Assembly: GCF_007786445.1 (NCBI RefSeq)
Contig: NZ_VNJI01000033.1
Location: 1 to 64,000, forward strand
Direction: 5' to 3'
DNA from: Paenibacillus cremeus
GTDB lineage: Bacteria > Bacillota > Bacilli > Paenibacillales > NBRC-103111
DNA length: 64,000 bases
Part shown: piece after piece, positions 34,271-43,037 of the stretch
How positions within the stretch are numbered: the first letter of the stretch is position 1
Layout of the letters: the number at the start of each line of letters is the position of its first letter
Program-made: the position numbers and the translations under genes
Notes under the pieces: model-generated
What the model was told of the DNA's origin: nothing
What the model saw: only the letters and a program-made list of their open reading frames with translations
The model's database searches: none

Positions 34271-35065
34271 ATGGTTAGAGTGGATGTGGGGCGGCTGAGT
34301 AAGGTGTTTGGCTCGCGCAGAGTGCTGGAGGAGGTCAGCTTTCAAGTGAAGCCCGGGGAATGGCTGGGCATCTTGGGGCCGAACGGAAGCGGGAAGTCGA
34401 CGCTGCTGCAGCTGATCGCAGGTGTCGATCGGCCAGCGACGGGGGAGGTGCGGCTGGATGACCAGCCGGTGGGACAGCTGGCTAGACAGGCGCTGGCACG
34501 GAAGCTGGCGGTGCTCCAACAGGAAGCGCTTCCTCCGCTAAGCTACACGGTGCGCGAGGTGATCGAGATGGGGCGGTACCCGTTCCAGAACTGGCTCGGG
34601 GACGAGCCGGACGCGTCGGCAGGGTATGCGGAGACACTGGTCGAGCGAATTCTGGAGGAGCTGAGGCTCGGAGCGCTCGCGGAACGTCCCTTGGATCGGC
34701 TGAGCGGAGGAGAACGCCAGCGGGTAGCACTGGGCAAAGCGATGGCACAGGAGCCGCAGCTGCTGCTGCTCGATGAGCCGACGACCTTTCTGGACATCGG
34801 CTATCAGGTGGAGATGATGAGCCTGGTGCGCACCTGGCAGCAGGAGCGGGGGCTGACGGTCATTTCGGTGCTGCATGATTTGAACCTGGCGGCGCAGTAT
34901 TGCGATCGGCTGATGCTGCTGCACGATGGGCGTGCGGCAGGCCTTGGGAAGCCGGAGGACGTGCTGACCGCTGAATTGCTGGAGCGCGTCTATGGGACGC
35001 GTCCGTATATTTTGCCGCACCCGGATAGCGGTGTACCGCAAATATTGCTTGGGAAGGGGAATTGA
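34271..35065 (+). CDS. btuD: ABC transporter ATP-binding protein (BtuD-like)
   Basis: A 264-residue ATPase. Walker A is GPNGSGKST at residues 37-45. The signature LSGGERQRV is near 147, followed by Walker B LLLLDEPTTFLDI and the H-loop VLHDLNLA. ATG at 34271 follows GGAGGAGC; 17 codons upstream in the same frame are not preceded by a site. It energises the corrinoid uptake system with the preceding two genes. One base separates its stop from the GTG of cobT. Confidence 0.9.
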   Translation: MVRVDVGRLSKVFGSRRVLEEVSFQVKPGEWLGILGPNGSGKSTLLQLIAGVDRPATGEVRLDDQPVGQLARQALARKLAVLQQEALPPLSYTVREVIEMGRYPFQNWLGDEPDASAGYAETLVERILEELRLGALAERPLDRLSGGERQRVALGKAMAQEPQLLLLDEPTTFLDIGYQVEMMSLVRTWQQERGLTVISVLHDLNLAAQYCDRLMLLHDGRAAGLGKPEDVLTAELLERVYGTRPYILPHPDSGVPQILLGKGN

Positions 35066-35066
35066 C

Positions 35067-36134
35067 GTGAAGAATCTGTCTTTGGTAGAGGTAATCAACG
35101 GTATTAAGCCGCTCGATGAGCGGAAGGTGGAGGAAGCGGCGCAGCATTTGGACCAGCTGACGAAGCCGCCGGGCAGCTTGGGCCGACTGGAGGAGGTTGC
35201 CAAGCAGCTGGCAGGCATCCGAGGAGAGGTTAAGCCGGAGCTGGGGCGCAAGGCGGTCATCGTGATGGCCGGCGACCATGGCGTTTGCGAGGAGGGGGTC
35301 AGCGCCTTCCCGGCGGAGGTGACGCCGCAGATGGTGCTCAACTTCCTGCATGGCGGAGCAGCGGTCAATGTGCTGTCACGGCATACGGGCGCCGATGTCG
35401 TCTGCGTCGATATCGGGGTGAATGCCGAGCTGGAGCATCAGAGTCTGTACTCGCGCAAGGTGCGCTACGGGACGGCCAACATGGCCAAAGGGCCGGCGAT
35501 GACGCGCGAGGAAGCGGAGCGGGCGGTGATGGTTGGCGTGGAGCTGGTAGCCGAGCTGGTCGGACAAGGCTACGGCCTGTTTGCCACCGGCGAGATGGGC
35601 ATCGGCAACACGACGGCCAGCGCAGCAATTCTGGCCGTGCTCGGAGGCGCGGACGTGGTGAGCGCCGCTGGGCGCGGCACCGGCATCGACGATGCGAGGC
35701 TGCAGCATAAGCAGGCGGTCATCCGCCGTGCGCTGGAAGTGAATGAGCCGGATGCGGCGGATCCGCTCGGCGTGCTTGCTAAGGTCGGCGGATTGGAGAT
35801 CGCCGGACTGGTCGGGGTGATTCTAGGCGCCGCCCACCACCGCTGTCCCGTCGTCATCGACGGGTTCATCTCGTCGGCGGCCGCTCTGATCGCAGCGCGG
35901 TTGGCGCCGCTGAGCACCGCGTATATGATCGCCTCGCATCTGTCGCAGGAGCAGGGGCATGCCCGTCTGCTTGAGGAGATCGGGCTCGTGCCGATGCTGC
36001 GGATGGACATGCGGCTCGGCGAAGGGACCGGTGCGGTGCTGGCGTTTCCGCTGATCGAGGCGGCCGTGAAGCTGGTCAAGGAAATGGCCACCTTCGCGGA
36101 TGCGGGCGTTTCTACGGGTACTGAGGAGCACTGA
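35067..36134 (+). CDS. cobT: Nicotinate-nucleotide--dimethylbenzimidazole phosphoribosyltransferase
   Basis: It activates the lower-ligand base (dimethylbenzimidazole) of cobalamin with nicotinate mononucleotide. From GTG at 35067 (GGGAAGGGGAA upstream) it is 355 residues, the normal length. Family hallmarks are LTKPPGSLGRLEE at the N-terminus, VMAGDHGVCEEGVSAFP, the GEMGIGNTT loop, and EGTGAVLAFP near the C-terminus, which holds the catalytic Glu known from Salmonella CobT. It is tightly coupled to btuD and overlaps the cobU region by a few bases' spacing. Confidence 0.95.
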   Translation: MKNLSLVEVINGIKPLDERKVEEAAQHLDQLTKPPGSLGRLEEVAKQLAGIRGEVKPELGRKAVIVMAGDHGVCEEGVSAFPAEVTPQMVLNFLHGGAAVNVLSRHTGADVVCVDIGVNAELEHQSLYSRKVRYGTANMAKGPAMTREEAERAVMVGVELVAELVGQGYGLFATGEMGIGNTTASAAILAVLGGADVVSAAGRGTGIDDARLQHKQAVIRRALEVNEPDAADPLGVLAKVGGLEIAGLVGVILGAAHHRCPVVIDGFISSAAALIAARLAPLSTAYMIASHLSQEQGHARLLEEIGLVPMLRMDMRLGEGTGAVLAFPLIEAAVKLVKEMATFADAGVSTGTEEH

Positions 36135-36138
36135 GCGG

Positions 36139-36747
36139 ATGAAGGTACTCGTAACGGGCGGCGCGCGAAGCGGCAAAAGCGCGTTCGCGGAAGCGTATGC
36201 CGCTAGGCTCAGCGAGCAGGAGCAGCGACATGGACAGGAACGAGGACAGGAGCAAGGACAGGGGAGAGAGCGGGAGCAGGCGGTCTATATCGCCACGGCC
36301 CAAGCTTATGATGAAGAGATGCGGGAGCGCATCGCACTGCACCGGCGGGACCGGGAGGCGCACGGCTACCGCTGGACGACGGTGGAGGAGCCGTACGCAT
36401 TGGCGGAAACGCTGCAAGCTGCCGAGGCTCCGGTCGTGCTCGTCGATTGCTTGACACTGTGGCTGTCTAACTGGCTGCTGCGGATGGAGCACGAGGTGGA
36501 GGCCGAGCGCAAAGTGGAGGCGAAGATCGAAGAGCTAGTTAGCGCGTTCGTAGCGTGTCGCAGCCAGATCGTGCTGGTGACGAACGAGGTAGGCTATGGC
36601 CTTGTGCCGGAGTACAAGCTGGGCCGGCAATTCCGCGATTTGTCCGGGCGCATGAACCAACGGCTGGCGAAGGTGGCGGACCAGGTATTCCTTGTCACCT
36701 CAGGCATCCCCGTGGAGCTGAAAAGCCAAGCGTTCAGGCTGACCTAA
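36139..36747 (+). CDS. cobU: Adenosylcobinamide kinase / guanylyltransferase
   Basis: It phosphorylates adenosylcobinamide and transfers GMP to give adenosylcobinamide-GDP. It has 202 residues. The P-loop is GGARSGKSAFAE at the N-terminus. VVLVDCLTLWLSNWLL and LVTNEVGYGLVPEYKLGRQFRDLSG are typical family motifs. Oddly, a low-complexity Gln/Glu/Arg/Gly run (about residues 29-48, EQEQRHGQERGQEQGQGRER) lies between the P-loop helix and the next strand; it looks like a repeat-driven insertion. ATG at 36139 is four bases after the cobT stop. Confidence 0.93.
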   Translation: MKVLVTGGARSGKSAFAEAYAARLSEQEQRHGQERGQEQGQGREREQAVYIATAQAYDEEMRERIALHRRDREAHGYRWTTVEEPYALAETLQAAEAPVVLVDCLTLWLSNWLLRMEHEVEAERKVEAKIEELVSAFVACRSQIVLVTNEVGYGLVPEYKLGRQFRDLSGRMNQRLAKVADQVFLVTSGIPVELKSQAFRLT

Positions 36748-36748
36748 A

Positions 36749-36901
36749 GCGGAGAATCCGCGCTGGAGGGGCCCGAAGTCCGCGAAGGGCTCGCCGTAGG
36801 CGGTAAATCCGCGTTGGAGAGTCCAGTGGATCGCAAGGGGCGTGCCGAAAGCGGGAAATCCGCGTTGGAGGGCCGGTGGGCTGCAAAGGGCTGCTTTTTC
36901 A
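36749..36901 (+). repeat. 51-bp tandem repeat, three copies, between cobU and cbiB
   Basis: The core GCGG-N6-CCGCGYTGGAG starts at 36749, 36800 and 36851, exactly 51 bp apart. The second halves of the units are diverged. The same period and a closely related core occur at 46832-46946, so this is a dispersed intergenic family. It lies within the cobalamin operon without a promoter or terminator. Confidence 0.85.
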
Positions 36902-36926
36902 TAATCAAACGTGCGGGGGAACGGTT

Positions 36927-37910
36927 TTGTTATTGTATGGGGTGCAGGAAACGCTGTGGATGGTGCTTGCCGCTATTATCGTGGATTGGATCGTCGGCGA
37001 TCCGTCCTGGCGATGGCTGACGCACCCGGTCATTTGGATCGGGCGATGGATTACGTCGCTGGAAAAGGCGCTGCTTGGGAGCCGGGGGGCGTCAGATCAA
37101 CGGAAACAGCAGCTAGGTGTGCTTTTGACACTGGTTACCGTGTGTGCGGCGTTTGGCTGCACGTGGCTCATCGTCTGGCTCGCGGGCGCGATCCATCTTT
37201 GGCTGGGCTATGCGGTGAACGTCTGGTTTATATCCACCACCATGGCCGTGAAGGGCTTAAAGGAAGCGGCCGTAGCGGTGTATCGCCCGCTGGAGGAAGG
37301 GCGGATGGATGAGGCGCGGAAGTATGTCGGCTACATCGTAGGAAGAGAAACCTCGCATCTGGACGAGGCGGAGGTCACGCGCGCGGCGGTCGAGACGGTG
37401 GCAGAGAACATCGTCGATGCGGTTGTGTCGCCCATCTGCTATGCCCTGCTCGGCGGGGCACCGCTGGCCATGCTGTATAGAGCTTCTAATACGCTCGATT
37501 CGATGGTTGGCTACAAGAACGACAAGTACCTGTACTTCGGCTGGGCGTCGGCCCGTTGGGACGACGTACTGAACTGGCTCCCGGCCCGGCTGACGGGCCT
37601 GCTGCTGGGGGCCGTCGCGTGGGCAACGCCAGGGCTTTCGGCAGCGCGGTCGTTCGCTGCGGTCCGGCGCTTCGCCCACCTGCATCCGAGCCCGAACAGC
37701 GGCATCCCGGAATCCGCGGTAGCGGGGGCGCTCGGCATCGAGCTGGGCGGGGTGAACGTGTATCACGGCCGGGTCAGCGAGCGGGCGCGAATGGGCTGGC
37801 CGCTGCGCGAACGGGGGCGGGAAGATATTGTGAAGACCGTGCGGATGATGTATGCGGTCAGCTTTTTAATCGCGGGAGGGCTGCTGCTGTGCGCGCTATG
37901 GATGGACTGA
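36927..37910 (+). CDS. cbiB: Adenosylcobinamide-phosphate synthase CbiB
   Basis: A membrane protein of 327 residues that attaches aminopropanol phosphate to adenosylcobyric acid. Typical segments are IIVDWIVGDPSWRWLTHPVIWIG at the N-terminus, the VAENIVDAVVSPICYALLGGAPLA core and HPSPNSGIPESAVAGALGIELGG. TTG at 36927 follows GCGGGGGAACGG; the frame is open further upstream into the tandem repeat without a start signal. It overlaps the start of cobS. The partner CobD domain that supplies the linker is encoded downstream. Confidence 0.92.
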   Translation: MLLYGVQETLWMVLAAIIVDWIVGDPSWRWLTHPVIWIGRWITSLEKALLGSRGASDQRKQQLGVLLTLVTVCAAFGCTWLIVWLAGAIHLWLGYAVNVWFISTTMAVKGLKEAAVAVYRPLEEGRMDEARKYVGYIVGRETSHLDEAEVTRAAVETVAENIVDAVVSPICYALLGGAPLAMLYRASNTLDSMVGYKNDKYLYFGWASARWDDVLNWLPARLTGLLLGAVAWATPGLSAARSFAAVRRFAHLHPSPNSGIPESAVAGALGIELGGVNVYHGRVSERARMGWPLRERGREDIVKTVRMMYAVSFLIAGGLLLCALWMD

Positions 37911-38707
37911 AGGGCTGGGGTGCGGCGCTGATTGCTGCGTTTCAATTTTTGACCCGATTGCCGCTGCCGGTGAATTTGCACTATGATGATGCGTTGTTTC
38001 GTCGCAGCGTTGTGTTTTACCCCGTGGTCGGGGTCGTGCTGGGCTGGTTGCTCGTTGGCATTGGACAAATGCTCCTCCTGATCGGTGTGCCGGTGCTCCC
38101 AGCCGCTGCATTGCTGCTCGCCAGCTGGGTAATACTGACCGGCGCACTTCATCTAGACGGCTTGATGGATACCGCAGACGGCATCCTAAGCCACCGGTCG
38201 CGCGAGCGGATGCTGGAAATTATGAAAGACAGCCGCGTTGGCGCGATGGGGGTGGTAGCCTGCGTTTTGGTGCTGCTGCTAAAATGGTCCTTGCTGCAGG
38301 AGCTGCTCAAACAGGGCGCGAGCCCGCAGCTCTTTCTGCTGCCGTTAGCCACGCTGTGGAGCCGCTGGTTTATGGTGGTCGCCATCGCGAGGTGGCCATA
38401 TGCAAGGCAGGAACAGGGCGGCGGCATGGGCGGGATGTTTCGCGGCATCGGCTGGTTCACGCTGGCCGTACAGACTGGTTTAGCTGTGCTGGCCGCATGC
38501 TTTACGGCGGAGGCGGCTGGCTTCGAAGCTTCGCGGGCGTGGGCGACAGCAGCTCTCTTCGGAGCGGTCTCGGGCGCAGCGGGCTTGATCATGAGCCGAT
38601 ATTTAAGCAGCAAGCTCGGCGGCTTGACCGGCGATACGTATGGTGCGATGAACGAGCTTTTGGAGGCGGTTCTACTGCTTCTTTTGCTATGGGCCATCGG
38701 AAGCTAG
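37889..38707 (+). CDS. cobS: Adenosylcobinamide-GDP ribazoletransferase (cobalamin synthase)
   Basis: A 272-residue integral membrane enzyme joining adenosylcobinamide-GDP and alpha-ribazole. AFQFLTRLPLP at the N-terminus, HLDGLMDTADGILS (metal-binding Asp-rich motif) and DSRVGAMGVVA are diagnostic. GTG at 37889 follows GGGAGGG at good spacing; the ATG at 37898 is the alternative. The start lies inside the end of cbiB (22-bp overlap). This is the last step of nucleotide loop assembly. Confidence 0.93.
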   Translation: MRAMDGLKGWGAALIAAFQFLTRLPLPVNLHYDDALFRRSVVFYPVVGVVLGWLLVGIGQMLLLIGVPVLPAAALLLASWVILTGALHLDGLMDTADGILSHRSRERMLEIMKDSRVGAMGVVACVLVLLLKWSLLQELLKQGASPQLFLLPLATLWSRWFMVVAIARWPYARQEQGGGMGGMFRGIGWFTLAVQTGLAVLAACFTAEAAGFEASRAWATAALFGAVSGAAGLIMSRYLSSKLGGLTGDTYGAMNELLEAVLLLLLLWAIGS

Positions 38708-38763
38708 CAGGTGGTTAACAGCAAGCGAAGCGCTGCATATTACAACTATAGGGGGACGAATAC

Positions 38764-41427
38764 ATGCTGGAGCGTTACGGACACGGCGGCGATTTGTGGA
38801 CGGCGGCGGAGTCGTTCGGCCGGCCGAAGGAGCAGTTTCTCGACTTCAGCTCGAACATGAACCCGCTCGGACCGCCAGAGGTGATCGGCCGCCTTGTGCA
38901 GGAGCGATGGCAGGAGGTGGCCCATTATCCGGATCCTGCGGTCCGGGAGCTGACACGGATGCTCGCCCAAAAGCACGGCGTGGAGCCGGAGTGCATTCTC
39001 GTCGGCAACGGCGCGGCGGAGCTGATCGACTTGGCCGTGCGGGTGCTGCAGCCGGGGGTGACGGGTCTCGCAAGGCCATCGTTTTCGGAGTACGAGGAGG
39101 CGGTGGACAAAATCGGCGCGCAGGTGCTGGATATCCCGCTGCAAGCGTCTTCAGGCTTCGAGCTGCAGCTGGCGGAGGTGCAGGCGGCATCGAAGCATTG
39201 TGATGTCCTGTTCCTCGGGCACCCGAACAATCCGACCGGACGACTGCTGCCAAAGTCCGTCGTGCAGTGGCTGCGTGGCGGGGACGTCCCGGCAGTCATC
39301 GATGAAGCGTTCCTCGATTTCTCGGAGCGCGAGGAGGAGCTGACGCTCATCCCAGCGGCGGCTCGCAGCCGGAATCTGACGGTCATCCGCTCGATGACCA
39401 AATTTTATTCGATCCCGGGACTGAGGCTCGGCTATGCCGTGGCACATCCAGATCGGATCAAGGCCATGCGCCGGCTGCAGGTGCAGTGGAGTGTCAATGC
39501 GCTCTCGCAATGGATCGGAACAGCAGTCCTAGCGGAAAAAGCATTTGCCAAGCGCACGCTAGCATGGCTCCCCAAGGAGCGTGCATGGCTGACCGCCGGG
39601 CTCAAAAAATTGGGGCTCATGGTATATGACAGTGACACCAATTTTATTTTGTTCTCGCTGAAGTCATTGGGCTTGAAAGTGCAGGAGCTGCAAGCCGAAA
39701 TGGGGCGGCGAGGCGTGCTGATCCGCGACGCCTCCCTGTTTAAGGGGCTGAGCGACAGCGACGTCCGGGTGGCTGTGAAGCTGCGCGAGCACAATGAGCG
39801 GCTGCTGCAGGAGCTGGAGGCGGCCCTGAATATGCTAACCGACGCAGTCACGGCGACAACACCGCCTGCACCCACAGAGCACGTCGCCCCTGTCACAAGC
39901 CGCCTTGCACCCACGCTAATGCTGCAGGGCACGGCCTCCGATGTCGGCAAAAGCCTGCTAACGGCGGCGCTCTGCCGCATCCTGCTGCAGGACGGCCGGC
40001 GCGTGGCTCCGTTCAAGTCACAGAACATGTCGCTGAACTCCTACGTCACGCCGGACGGAAAAGAAATCGGCCGGGCGCAGGGCATGCAGGCGGACGCCTG
40101 CCGCATTGCGGCGACGACCGACATGAACCCGATTTTGCTCAAGCCCAAAAAAGACATGGTCGCCCAAGTCGTCGTCCACGGCAAGCCGTACCGCGATCTG
40201 GAAGCCAGGGCGTACCGTGAGCAGTACCTCACGGTGGCGGAAGGCATCGTGAAGGAGGCACTGCACCGGCTAAGGGAAGCGTACGACGTCGTGGTGCTGG
40301 AAGGCGCGGGCAGTCCCGCGGAGGTCAACCTGAAGGACCGCGACATCGTCAATATGCGGCTGGCCGGTTGGGCGGAGGCGCCCGTGCTGCTGGTGGCCGA
40401 TATCGACCGAGGCGGTGTATTTGCGTCCATCGTAGGGACGCTGGACATCTTAACCCCAGAGGAACGCGATCGCGTCCAAGGGTTCATCATTAATAAATTT
40501 CGCGGGGACGTTTCGCTGCTGCAGCCCGGCATCGACTGGCTGGAGGAGCGAACGGGCAAGCCGGTGCTTGGCGTTATCCCTTACTTGCCGCAGCTGGGGC
40601 TGGAGGACGAGGATTCGGCCTCACTCGATCGCAGACTGGCTGAGACCGCCTTTGCCTCCTCCATGCCCGATCTGCTGGATATCGCCGTGATCCGGCTGCC
40701 CCGGCTCTCCAACTTCACGGACGTCGATCCGCTGGACTATGAGCCGGATGTGCGGCTGCGCTACGTGACCACCGCCGAGGAGCTCGGCCGGCCTGATGCC
40801 GTCATTTTACCGGGCAGTAAAAATACGGTCGACGACCTGCTGTACCTTCGGCAGAGCGGTCTGGACCGGAGGCTGATCGACTATGCTCTGGAGGCGCAAG
40901 GGGCGCTTGTGGGCATATGCGCGGGCTACCAAATGCTCGGCGAGCGGCTGCTCGATCCCGAGCTGGTAGAATCGGATCAGCCGAAGCTGAGCGGGCTGGG
41001 GCTTTTTCCGACGGAGACGGTGTTTACGAAGGACAAACGCACGGTGCTGGCAAGCGGCACAACGAGTTTATATGGCACCGGCACCAGCCTGCCGATTCAG
41101 GGCTACGAAATTCACATGGGCCGGACGTCATTCCTACAGCCTGTGGAGCACCCCTTCCTGCTGCTGCATGAAAACGGCAGCCATCATGCCGATGGCGTTA
41201 TCAGTGCGAACGGGCGCTGTTGGGGAACGTACGTACATGGGATCTTGCACAACGACGATTTCCGGAGAGCGTGGCTGAACACTCTGCGCGAGCGCAAGGG
41301 CTGGCCTGCTCTGCCGGCGGAGCTGCGGTTCATGGAGCGAAGAGAAGCGGCGTTCGACCGGCTTGCAGACCATGTCAGAGCTCACTTGGATATGAAGCGG
41401 TTATATGCGATGATAGATGTAACGTAA
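38764..41427 (+). CDS. cobQ: Fused threonine-phosphate decarboxylase CobD and cobyric acid synthase CobQ
   Basis: One 887-residue frame with two enzymes. Residues about 1-355 are CobD: FSSNMNPLGPPE, HPNNPTG, and the PLP Lys in RSMTKFYSIPGLRLGY. It makes aminopropanol phosphate, the substrate of CbiB. A Pro/Thr-rich linker (about 360-383) joins it to CobQ at about 385-887. The CobQ part has an ATP site LMLQGTASDVGKSLLTAALC, PFKSQNMSLNS, and a glutamine amidotransferase domain with the catalytic Cys in VGICAGYQMLG and a His in YVHGILHND. CobQ amidates adenosylcobyrinate diamide to adenosylcobyrate. Both halves look complete and no stop separates them. ATG at 38764 follows AGGGGGACG. Confidence 0.92.
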   Translation: MLERYGHGGDLWTAAESFGRPKEQFLDFSSNMNPLGPPEVIGRLVQERWQEVAHYPDPAVRELTRMLAQKHGVEPECILVGNGAAELIDLAVRVLQPGVTGLARPSFSEYEEAVDKIGAQVLDIPLQASSGFELQLAEVQAASKHCDVLFLGHPNNPTGRLLPKSVVQWLRGGDVPAVIDEAFLDFSEREEELTLIPAAARSRNLTVIRSMTKFYSIPGLRLGYAVAHPDRIKAMRRLQVQWSVNALSQWIGTAVLAEKAFAKRTLAWLPKERAWLTAGLKKLGLMVYDSDTNFILFSLKSLGLKVQELQAEMGRRGVLIRDASLFKGLSDSDVRVAVKLREHNERLLQELEAALNMLTDAVTATTPPAPTEHVAPVTSRLAPTLMLQGTASDVGKSLLTAALCRILLQDGRRVAPFKSQNMSLNSYVTPDGKEIGRAQGMQADACRIAATTDMNPILLKPKKDMVAQVVVHGKPYRDLEARAYREQYLTVAEGIVKEALHRLREAYDVVVLEGAGSPAEVNLKDRDIVNMRLAGWAEAPVLLVADIDRGGVFASIVGTLDILTPEERDRVQGFIINKFRGDVSLLQPGIDWLEERTGKPVLGVIPYLPQLGLEDEDSASLDRRLAETAFASSMPDLLDIAVIRLPRLSNFTDVDPLDYEPDVRLRYVTTAEELGRPDAVILPGSKNTVDDLLYLRQSGLDRRLIDYALEAQGALVGICAGYQMLGERLLDPELVESDQPKLSGLGLFPTETVFTKDKRTVLASGTTSLYGTGTSLPIQGYEIHMGRTSFLQPVEHPFLLLHENGSHHADGVISANGRCWGTYVHGILHNDDFRRAWLNTLRERKGWPALPAELRFMERREAAFDRLADHVRAHLDMKRLYAMIDVT

Positions 41428-41469
41428 TCAAGCGACTGATTTTAAAACAAGGTGTGGGAGGGGAATCGC

Positions 41470-42039
41470 ATGAAAATCTACACAAGAACCGGCGATGCAG
41501 GGCAAACCGGGGTAATCGGCGGCCGCGTGGACAAAGACGATGCCAGGGTCGAAGCGTACGGGACGGTGGATGAGCTGAACTGTTTTGTCGGTCAGGCGAT
41601 CGGGTTTCTGGATGCGGGGCGCGATGCGGATCTGATGGCGGATCTGCTGGAGATCCAGCATGAGCTGTTCGATTGCGGCGGGGATTTGGCGCTGCTGAAG
41701 CCGGATCAGAGACCGTTCAAGGTGACGGCGGAGATGGTCGACCGGCTGGAGACGTGGATCGACAAGTACGATGCGGAGACGCCGGACATTCAGCGGTTTA
41801 TTTTGCCTGGGGGGACGCAGGCTTCCTCAGCGCTTCACGTTTGCCGGACGGTATGCCGCCGGGCTGAACGCCGGGTGGTGACGCTGGCCCGCAAGCAGCC
41901 GATCAACGAAGAAGTGCGTAGGTATTTGAACCGGCTTTCTGATCTGTTTTTCACCGTAGCCCGGACGGCCAATCACCGCGCAGGCTCCCCGGATGTGGAG
42001 TATGTGCGAAGCGCAGAGGTGTTCAAACGCAAGCCATGA
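41470..42039 (+). CDS. Cob(I)alamin adenosyltransferase, PduO type
   Basis: It transfers the adenosyl group from ATP to cob(I)alamin, giving coenzyme B12. It has 189 residues. The N-terminal ATP-binding motif is YTRTGDAGQTGVIGGR and the C-terminal signature is VCRRAERRVV. The RYLNRLSDLFFTVAR segment is also typical. ATG at 41470 follows GGGAGGGGAA. It completes the cobalamin set downstream of cobD-cobQ and overlaps the next gene by ATGA. Confidence 0.93.
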   Translation: MKIYTRTGDAGQTGVIGGRVDKDDARVEAYGTVDELNCFVGQAIGFLDAGRDADLMADLLEIQHELFDCGGDLALLKPDQRPFKVTAEMVDRLETWIDKYDAETPDIQRFILPGGTQASSALHVCRTVCRRAERRVVTLARKQPINEEVRRYLNRLSDLFFTVARTANHRAGSPDVEYVRSAEVFKRKP

Positions 42040-42962
42040 GCTATTACAAGCCTTTAGAGTACATCGTTCCGGCGGAGGAAGACGGCTTTATGCTGCGGAC
42101 GATTTTGCAAAAACGACTGATGATTTCCCGCAAGCTTCTGTCCCGGCTGAAAATGACCGAGCAGGGGATTACCGTGAACGGGGAACGCAAGTATATCGAC
42201 ATCAAGGTAAAGGCGGGCGACCAGGTGGCGGTGCGGATGGTGGAGGAAACGTCGGACGATATTTTGCCCCAGCCGATTCCGCTGGACATTGTGTACGAGG
42301 ATGAAGAGCTGCTGGTGCTGAACAAGCCGGCGGGCCGCATCGTCCATCCGACGCACGGCCATTATACCGAAACGCTGGCGAACGGGGTCGTCTACTATTG
42401 GCAGCAAAAGGGTGCGAATTACCGCTTTCGTCCGATTCACCGGCTCGATCAGGAAACATCGGGGACGCTCGCCATCGCCAAAAACCCGTACGTCCACCAG
42501 CAAATCTCCGAGCAAATGCAAGCCCACGAGCTGAAAAAAGAGTACGTCGCCCTCGTGCACGGCTGCCTGTCTAGCGACGAAGGCACGGTGGATGCGCCGA
42601 TCGATCGTGATCCGGAGCAGCCGCACGTCCGCATCGTGACCGAATCCGGCTATCGCGCGGTGACGCACTATCGGGTGGAGCGCCGCTTTCGGGAAGCTAC
42701 ACTCGTTCGACTGTGGCTGGAGACGGGCCGAACGCATCAAATTCGAGTGCATATGAAGCACTTGGGCCATCCGCTCATTGGAGATAAGATGTACGGACTT
42801 ACAACGCTAGACGATGTACCTCCGGATCACGGAATGGCGCGCCATGCACTGCATGCGGTCACACTCGGCCTAACGCATCCGATTCGCAAAGAATGGATGG
42901 AATTCCATGCGCCGCTCCCAGACGATATGCAGCAATGCATCGAGCAGCTGCTGGACCATTAA
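42036..42962 (+). CDS. RluA-family pseudouridine synthase
   Basis: A 308-residue RNA-modifying enzyme. An N-terminal S4-like RNA-binding region (about 15-75) is followed by the catalytic domain with GRIVHPTHG and the Asp-bearing RPIHRLDQETSG motif. It probably modifies 23S rRNA or tRNA uridines; the exact site cannot be told. Its ATG overlaps the stop of the adenosyltransferase, so it is translationally coupled to the cobalamin operon although functionally unrelated. A strong terminator follows. Confidence 0.92.
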   Translation: MSYYKPLEYIVPAEEDGFMLRTILQKRLMISRKLLSRLKMTEQGITVNGERKYIDIKVKAGDQVAVRMVEETSDDILPQPIPLDIVYEDEELLVLNKPAGRIVHPTHGHYTETLANGVVYYWQQKGANYRFRPIHRLDQETSGTLAIAKNPYVHQQISEQMQAHELKKEYVALVHGCLSSDEGTVDAPIDRDPEQPHVRIVTESGYRAVTHYRVERRFREATLVRLWLETGRTHQIRVHMKHLGHPLIGDKMYGLTTLDDVPPDHGMARHALHAVTLGLTHPIRKEWMEFHAPLPDDMQQCIEQLLDH

Positions 42963-43027
42963 AAAAATCCGCTCTTCCAAGGCGTAAAGGGAACCATGCC
43001 CTGTACCTTGAATCAGCGGATTTTTTT
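42961..43027. terminator. Bidirectional terminator after the cobalamin/RluA operon
   Basis: AAAAAAATCCGCT at 42961-42973 is exactly complementary to AGCGGATTTTTTT at 43015-43027, with an inner AAGG/CCTT stem. It serves both converging genes. Confidence 0.85.
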
Positions 43028-43037
43028 CTTCACTGCT

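Noticed and set aside
36749-36901. Possible CRISPR array
   Set aside because: The 51-bp period comes from whole-unit duplication with related second halves, only three units, and no cas genes in the window.
36814-37020. Open frame across the 51-bp repeats before cbiB
   Set aside because: It has no ribosome site, its composition follows the repeats, and it overlaps the well-supported cbiB start.
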